A stretch of DNA of 64,000 nt, from NCBI RefSeq assembly GCF_003131185.1, contig NZ_QFFU01000005.1, positions 1 to 64,000 on the forward strand, in the 5' to 3' direction. Positions 60,241-64,000 of the stretch are shown here, piece by piece (position 1 is the first letter of the stretch; every line of letters starts with the position of its first letter). The notes below the pieces were generated by a model. That model saw only the letters and a program-made list of their open reading frames with translations. It did no database searches and was not told the origin of the DNA. Source of the DNA: Pseudomonas ovata (GTDB taxonomy: Bacteria > Pseudomonadota > Gammaproteobacteria > Pseudomonadales > Pseudomonadaceae). The position numbers and the translations under genes were made by a program.

Positions 60241-60435
60241 ATGGCAACCGTATCCATAGAAGCGGATATCAAGGCCCGTTGGCCGCAGGGACAATGCGCA
60301 CACAGCCCGGGCTCGGCAGAAGAACTCACCATCATCGCCATCGACCTGCTGATCAAGGAACTGGGCACCGAAAGTGCCCATGCCTTTATCAACCAGGTGC
60401 TGAGCCGTCATACGGCCTCAGGCACAACGGCCTGA
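60241..60435 (+). CDS. small hypothetical protein, 64 residues
   Basis: The frame encodes a soluble protein: MATVSIEADIKARWPQGQCA, LTIIAIDLLIKELGTESAHA and FINQVLSRHTASGTTA. AGGA is about 12 bases before the ATG. The helical, amphipathic content suggests a real protein, but no family is recognised. It is divergent from the inhibitor gene and convergent with the nucleoside hydrolase gene. Confidence 0.6.
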   Translation: MATVSIEADIKARWPQGQCAHSPGSAEELTIIAIDLLIKELGTESAHAFINQVLSRHTASGTTA

Positions 60436-60438
60436 CTC

Positions 60439-61464
60439 TTACTTCAAGCGAGCCAGGCGGCGGGTCAAAAGATCGAAGAACCCCTGGGCATCACCGTTTT
60501 CGATCCACAGCACGTTTTCGGGCTGCTTGAGGGTGCCGTACCAGTCGGCGACGGTCTGACCGAAGCCAATGCCTTCGCGGCTATCGATGGCCATATGAAT
60601 GCGCCGCCCGGTAAACAGTTCAGGCTGCAGCAGCCAGGCGATCACGCTGGCATCGTGTACCGGCCCGCCGGGCAGTCCGTAGTGCGCCATGTCGAGCTTG
60701 ACGTATTCATTGAGAATATCCCCCACCCGCTTGCCCGCCTGATTATCCAGCGCTGCAATCTGCGCCAGGCGCGCCTCGCTGGTCAGGATCTTGTGGGTGA
60801 CATCCAGAGGCACATAAGTCAGCCTGACGCCGCTATCGAGCACCACCTGGGCAGCATGCGGGTCGGCAAACAGGTTGAATTCGGCCGCCGGGGTAATATT
60901 GCCGCCGTTGAAATGCGCACCGCCCATCACCACCACCTCCTTGATGCCACGGGTGATTTCCGGTGCCTGGGTCAGCGCCAGGGCCAGGTTGGTCTGCGGC
61001 CCGAGCATGGCGATGGTAATGCTGTGCGCCGGGGCCTGGCTCAAGGTGCGGATCAAGTAATCGACCGCATTGCCCTGGGCCAGGCCCCTGGCAGGCTCAT
61101 ACACCGTCACGCCCGGCAAGCCTTCCTGGCCATGCACGTTGTCGGCATAGATCGGCGTGCGCACCAGGGGCCGCGGTGCGCCGGCGTACACCGGCACCTC
61201 TTCGCGCCCTGCCCACTCACGCGCCAGCCGCGCATTGCGCGAGGTCTTGTCCAGGCGCACATTGCCCGCCACGGTCGTGATGGCCAGCACATTGAGCTCT
61301 TCAGGCGAGGCCAGTGCCAATAACAATGCAACCACATCATCGGCGCCCGGATCGGTGTCGATGATCAGATCGCGCCTTTCAGCCCCCTGGACCGCTGCAG
61401 CTCCCAGCACAGACATCAGCACGACTCCTCTTAACAACCTATTTAACAGCGATATCCCTTTCAT
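60439..61464 (-). CDS. secreted inosine-uridine preferring nucleoside hydrolase family protein
   Basis: A 341-residue protein with a signal peptide (to AAAVQGAERR) and nucleoside-hydrolase motifs: LIIDTDPGADDVVALLLALA (the DxDxxxDD calcium site), AGAPRPLVRTPIYADNVHGQ, VVMGGAHFNGGNITPAAEFN and HDASVIAWLLQPELFTGRRI. It should release ribose from nucleosides in the periplasm, which feeds the ribose operon in which it lies. It begins 20 bp after rbsD. The exported location is unusual for the family. Confidence 0.93.
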   Translation of the reverse strand: MKGISLLNRLLRGVVLMSVLGAAAVQGAERRDLIIDTDPGADDVVALLLALASPEELNVLAITTVAGNVRLDKTSRNARLAREWAGREEVPVYAGAPRPLVRTPIYADNVHGQEGLPGVTVYEPARGLAQGNAVDYLIRTLSQAPAHSITIAMLGPQTNLALALTQAPEITRGIKEVVVMGGAHFNGGNITPAAEFNLFADPHAAQVVLDSGVRLTYVPLDVTHKILTSEARLAQIAALDNQAGKRVGDILNEYVKLDMAHYGLPGGPVHDASVIAWLLQPELFTGRRIHMAIDSREGIGFGQTVADWYGTLKQPENVLWIENGDAQGFFDLLTRRLARLK

Positions 61465-61483
61465 CCCACACTCCTTTTCCTTA

Positions 61484-61888
61484 CTAGAACACCACTCCGG
61501 CCACCAGCGCCACGTTACTGTAGGGCTGGCACTCGCCGGTTCTTACAATGGCCTTGGCACGGCGGCTCAAGGCTTTCAACGCTTCATGGCTGATCCAGTC
61601 CGGCTGACCCAACTGACCGTCGAGCTGCAAAGTCTCGATCATCAGCAACGCCGGCGGCCTGGCCTCGATCATTTCGCGGGCCAGCACATGGCTTTCGACC
61701 TCCATTTCACTGAGCACCACATCCAGCACCCCGACGAAATCCGGCACGCCACGGGTCAGCGCCAGGTCGATCAACTCGACACCCGGCGGCACCGGCATGC
61801 CGGCGTCGACGATCATCAGAATGTCGCCATGCCCCAGAGAGGCGATGACCCGGGACAAGGCGATATTGAGCAACGGTGTTTTCTTCAT
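61484..61888 (-). CDS. rbsD: D-ribose pyranase
   Basis: A 134-residue RbsD. The catalytic H20 and D28 are in [18 protein letters not shown]; the end is [18 protein letters not shown]. It interconverts beta-pyranose and beta-furanose forms of ribose ahead of ribokinase. It overlaps the rbsK stop by 4 bp. Confidence 0.96.
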   Translation of the reverse strand: MKKTPLLNIALSRVIASLGHGDILMIVDAGMPVPPGVELIDLALTRGVPDFVGVLDVVLSEMEVESHVLAREMIEARPPALLMIETLQLDGQLGQPDWISHEALKALSRRAKAIVRTGECQPYSNVALVAGVVF

Positions 61889-62805
61889 GGCGCCAGCAGC
61901 CTGTGCACGTCGTCCAGCGAGGGAATGGAAGGCTGCGCACCGGCACGCGTCACCGACACTGCGGCGGCGGCCTGAGCGAAACGCACGGCTTGCGCCTGCG
62001 TCTGGCCCTGCGCCAGTGCCGCCGCCAGTGCGCCAATGAAGGTATCGCCTGCAGCGGTGGTGTCGACCGCCTGCACAGGATGCGCCGGCAGATGCTCACA
62101 GGCCTGGACACCGGCCAGCAGCACGCCCTGCCCGCCCAGCGTCACGATCACATTGCGGGCCCCGGCTGCGAGCAGAACCTGGGCGGCAGTGGCGGCCGAG
62201 GCCGGCGAGTCCACGTTCAGCCCGGTCAGTACCTGGGCTTCACTCTCGTTGGGGATCAGGTAGTCGATCAGCGGGTACCAGTCATCCGGCAATGGCTGGC
62301 TGGCCGGTGCCGGATTGAGAATCACCGTACAACCCAGCTCGCGTGCCCGGCGCAGGCTGTGCAGCACGGTCGGTGCAGGCACTTCAAGCTGGCAGACCAC
62401 CACCTTGGCGCCGGCCAGAAGCGCATCGAAGCGCTCCACCGAGGCAGGCAGCAATTGCCCATTGCCGCCTTCGACAATGACGATTGCGTTCTGGCTGTGC
62501 TGGTCGACCAGAATCGAGGCAATGCCGGTACTGACTCCCGGCACCTGGGTCACGCCCTGACAGTCGACGCCCTCGACCAGCAGCGCCTCGCGCAGTTGCT
62601 GGCCATAGGCATCGTCACCGACACAGCCGAGCATGGCCACCGTGGCCCCAAGGCGTGCGACCGCCACCGCCTGATTGGCGCCCTTGCCACCCGGCACGGT
62701 GGCAAACGACTCACCGACCAGGGTTTCTCCCGGACGTGGCAGCCGCGGCACGCGCACCACCAGGTCCATGTTCAGACTGCCTATTACCACTACTTGTGCT
62801 TGCAT
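61885..62805 (-). CDS. rbsK: ribokinase
   Basis: A 306-residue PfkB-family kinase: [39 protein letters not shown], and the catalytic [20 protein letters not shown] with anion hole. It phosphorylates ribose to ribose-5-phosphate for the pentose phosphate pathway. It follows rbsR by 54 bp. Confidence 0.97.
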   Translation of the reverse strand: MQAQVVVIGSLNMDLVVRVPRLPRPGETLVGESFATVPGGKGANQAVAVARLGATVAMLGCVGDDAYGQQLREALLVEGVDCQGVTQVPGVSTGIASILVDQHSQNAIVIVEGGNGQLLPASVERFDALLAGAKVVVCQLEVPAPTVLHSLRRARELGCTVILNPAPASQPLPDDWYPLIDYLIPNESEAQVLTGLNVDSPASAATAAQVLLAAGARNVIVTLGGQGVLLAGVQACEHLPAHPVQAVDTTAAGDTFIGALAAALAQGQTQAQAVRFAQAAAAVSVTRAGAQPSIPSLDDVHRLLAP

Positions 62806-62859
62806 GATCGTGGCCAGGGTCCTGTCGATAATGGAGTTTCAAATAGGTTGTCATAACGA

Positions 62860-63867
62860 TCAGGCATCACCTGATACCTTCGAGGTCGACTCGCGCACGA
62901 CTACACGGGGCTCGACCCTGCGCTTTTCCACTGGCAAGGCCGGATTGGCGATGCGCCGCAGCAGCATGGCCGCTGCCGTTTCGCCCAGTTGCGTGATGGA
63001 CTGGCCCACCGTGGTCAGTGCCGGGTACACGTAGCGGCTGAGCTGGATATCGTCGAAACCAATGACCGACAGCGCCTGCGGCACGCGAACGCCCTGCTCG
63101 GCTGCGGCGCGTAATACCCCAATGCCGATCATGTCGTTGCCGGCAAAAATCGCCGTCGGCCGTTCGCCCTGCAACAGGCGTGCAGCGGCCTCGTAGCCGG
63201 CAGGGCTGGTGAAGTCGCTGTGTAGCGCCCAGTCGTCACGGGCCGGCAGGCCGGCCTGATGCAGCGCACGTCGATAGCCTTGCAGGCGCAACTCGGTCAC
63301 CACGGTATGCCGGGGACCGGCAATGCAGGCAATGTGTCGATGGCCCAGATCAATCAGATGGCGGGTGGCCAGCCAGGCGCCCTGCTCGTGGTCGATCTGC
63401 ACCAGATCCGCCTCCACGCCCTCCAGCTCGCGGTCGACGATCACCAGCGGCGTACGCACCGCCGACAATCCGCCTGCCATGCCCGCATCACCGTCGACCG
63501 AAGACACGATCAAGCCATCGACACGCTTCTCCAGCAGCACACGCAGGTAGCTGCGCTGTTTTTCCGGGTTGTCATCGGAATTGCACAGAATCACGCAGAA
63601 ACCGTTGCGCTCGCAGTGGTCCTCGATGCCACGCGCCAGCTCGGCGAAGTACGGGTTGATGCCGTTGGGGATCAACAGGCCGATGGTCGCGGTCGCCTGG
63701 GCTTTCAGCGAGCGGGCCACGGCACTGGGCACGTAATCGAGCTGCACGATGGCCGCCTCGACCTTGAGCCGTACCGCATCGCTGACCGGGCGCGTCTTGT
63801 TCAGCACATGGGACACGGTGGTATAGGAAATACCGGCCAGCGCCGCAACGTCCTTGATCGTCGCCAT
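62860..63867 (-). CDS. rbsR: LacI-family ribose repressor
   Basis: A 335-residue repressor. Helix-turn-helix TIKDVAALAGISYTTVSHVL and hinge DYVPSAVARSLKAQ, then the periplasmic-binding-like effector domain (GLLIPNGINPYFAELARGIE, IGFDDIQLSRYVYPALTTVG). Ribose or its phosphate should relieve repression of the rbs operon. The ATG at 63867 lies 1 bp after the rbsC stop, with GCAGGG upstream. The frame is open 18 codons further, but that part is rbsC. Confidence 0.96.
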   Translation of the reverse strand: MATIKDVAALAGISYTTVSHVLNKTRPVSDAVRLKVEAAIVQLDYVPSAVARSLKAQATATIGLLIPNGINPYFAELARGIEDHCERNGFCVILCNSDDNPEKQRSYLRVLLEKRVDGLIVSSVDGDAGMAGGLSAVRTPLVIVDRELEGVEADLVQIDHEQGAWLATRHLIDLGHRHIACIAGPRHTVVTELRLQGYRRALHQAGLPARDDWALHSDFTSPAGYEAAARLLQGERPTAIFAGNDMIGIGVLRAAAEQGVRVPQALSVIGFDDIQLSRYVYPALTTVGQSITQLGETAAAMLLRRIANPALPVEKRRVEPRVVVRESTSKVSGDA

Positions 63868-63868
63868 G

Positions 63869-64000
63869 TCAGCCCTGCCGTTGTGCGCGATGACTGCGGT
63901 AGGTGTCGAGCACCACGGCAATCACGATGACCGCGCCAGTGATGATGCGCTTGGTCGGCTCCGTGGCGCCGATCTGCGCCAGACCGGCCGCCAGCACCGA
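63869..64000 (-). CDS. rbsC: ribose ABC transporter permease, C-terminal end (runs off window)
   Basis: Only the last 43 residues are in the window: SVLAAGLAQIGATEPTKRII then TGAVIVIAVVLDTYRSHRAQ RQG. This matches the last membrane helix and tail of RbsC. rbsR starts 1 bp after its stop. The rest of the rbs operon (rbsA, rbsB) should lie beyond 64000. Confidence 0.92.
   Translation of the reverse strand, partial: SVLAAGLAQIGATEPTKRIITGAVIVIAVVLDTYRSHRAQRQG

Overview
The window looks like a stretch of Pseudomonas chromosome, probably P. putida/P. fluorescens lineage. The signs are high-GC coding with strong G/C third positions, 'GCGGGCAAGC..GCTCCTAC' type REP elements, the thrS-infC-rpmI-rplT-pheS-pheT-ihfA-merR-tRNA-Pro order, and an rbs operon followed by a nucleoside hydrolase gene. 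I see no phage genes, insertion sequence, integrase or CRISPR array. About fifty protein genes, one tRNA and several RNA or DNA regulatory structures can be supported.

Layout. 0.1-9 kb: a five-gene minus-strand operon (class II aldolase, SsuA/TauA-like binding protein, TonB-dependent receptor, NtaA/DmoA-like flavin monooxygenase, family-5 binding lipoprotein) divergent from a second SsuA/TauA-like binding protein. It looks like scavenging of an organosulfur or chelate-like compound, but has three binding proteins and no permease or ATPase. 9-19 kb: outer-membrane protein, small hypothetical gene, ABC exporter, a giant 1712-residue exonuclease-RecQ-UvrD fusion helicase, a 24-residue hydrophobic peptide and an alanine-rich membrane protein. 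19-27 kb: OsmC-YcaO fusion, then a LysR/porin/MFS/M20-amidohydrolase group and two small proteins. 27-33 kb: acetyltransferase, TAXI-TRAP uptake operon with DUF1850, and nhaA with a structured leader. 33-39.5 kb: FAD-linked 2-hydroxyacid dehydrogenase with an MFS carrier, and tctCBA.

39.6-50.6 kb: glutamine-synthetase-like ligase, class III aminotransferase, two SDR dehydrogenases, a LysR regulator, gamma-glutamyltransferase-like enzyme, polar amino-acid ABC transporter and a GntR regulator. Together they suggest catabolism of an amine or amino compound through gamma-glutamyl intermediates. Between them lies a decayed copy of the SDR/LysR divergent locus. 50.9-58.5 kb: core translation block (tRNA-Pro, merR-like, ihfA, pheT, pheS, rplT, rpmI, infC with an ATT start, thrS) whose thrS leader carries two hairpins that mimic tRNA-Thr anticodon arms. 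58.7-64 kb: small secreted proteins, a cold-shock protein, and the rbs operon (rbsC end, rbsR, rbsK, rbsD, nucleoside hydrolase).

The strongest candidates for a second look are the exonuclease-RecQ-UvrD fusion protein, the thrS anticodon mimics, the nhaA leader, the SDR/LysR remnant and the orphan binding-protein cluster. All homology calls rest on reading motifs by eye; no database search was possible.
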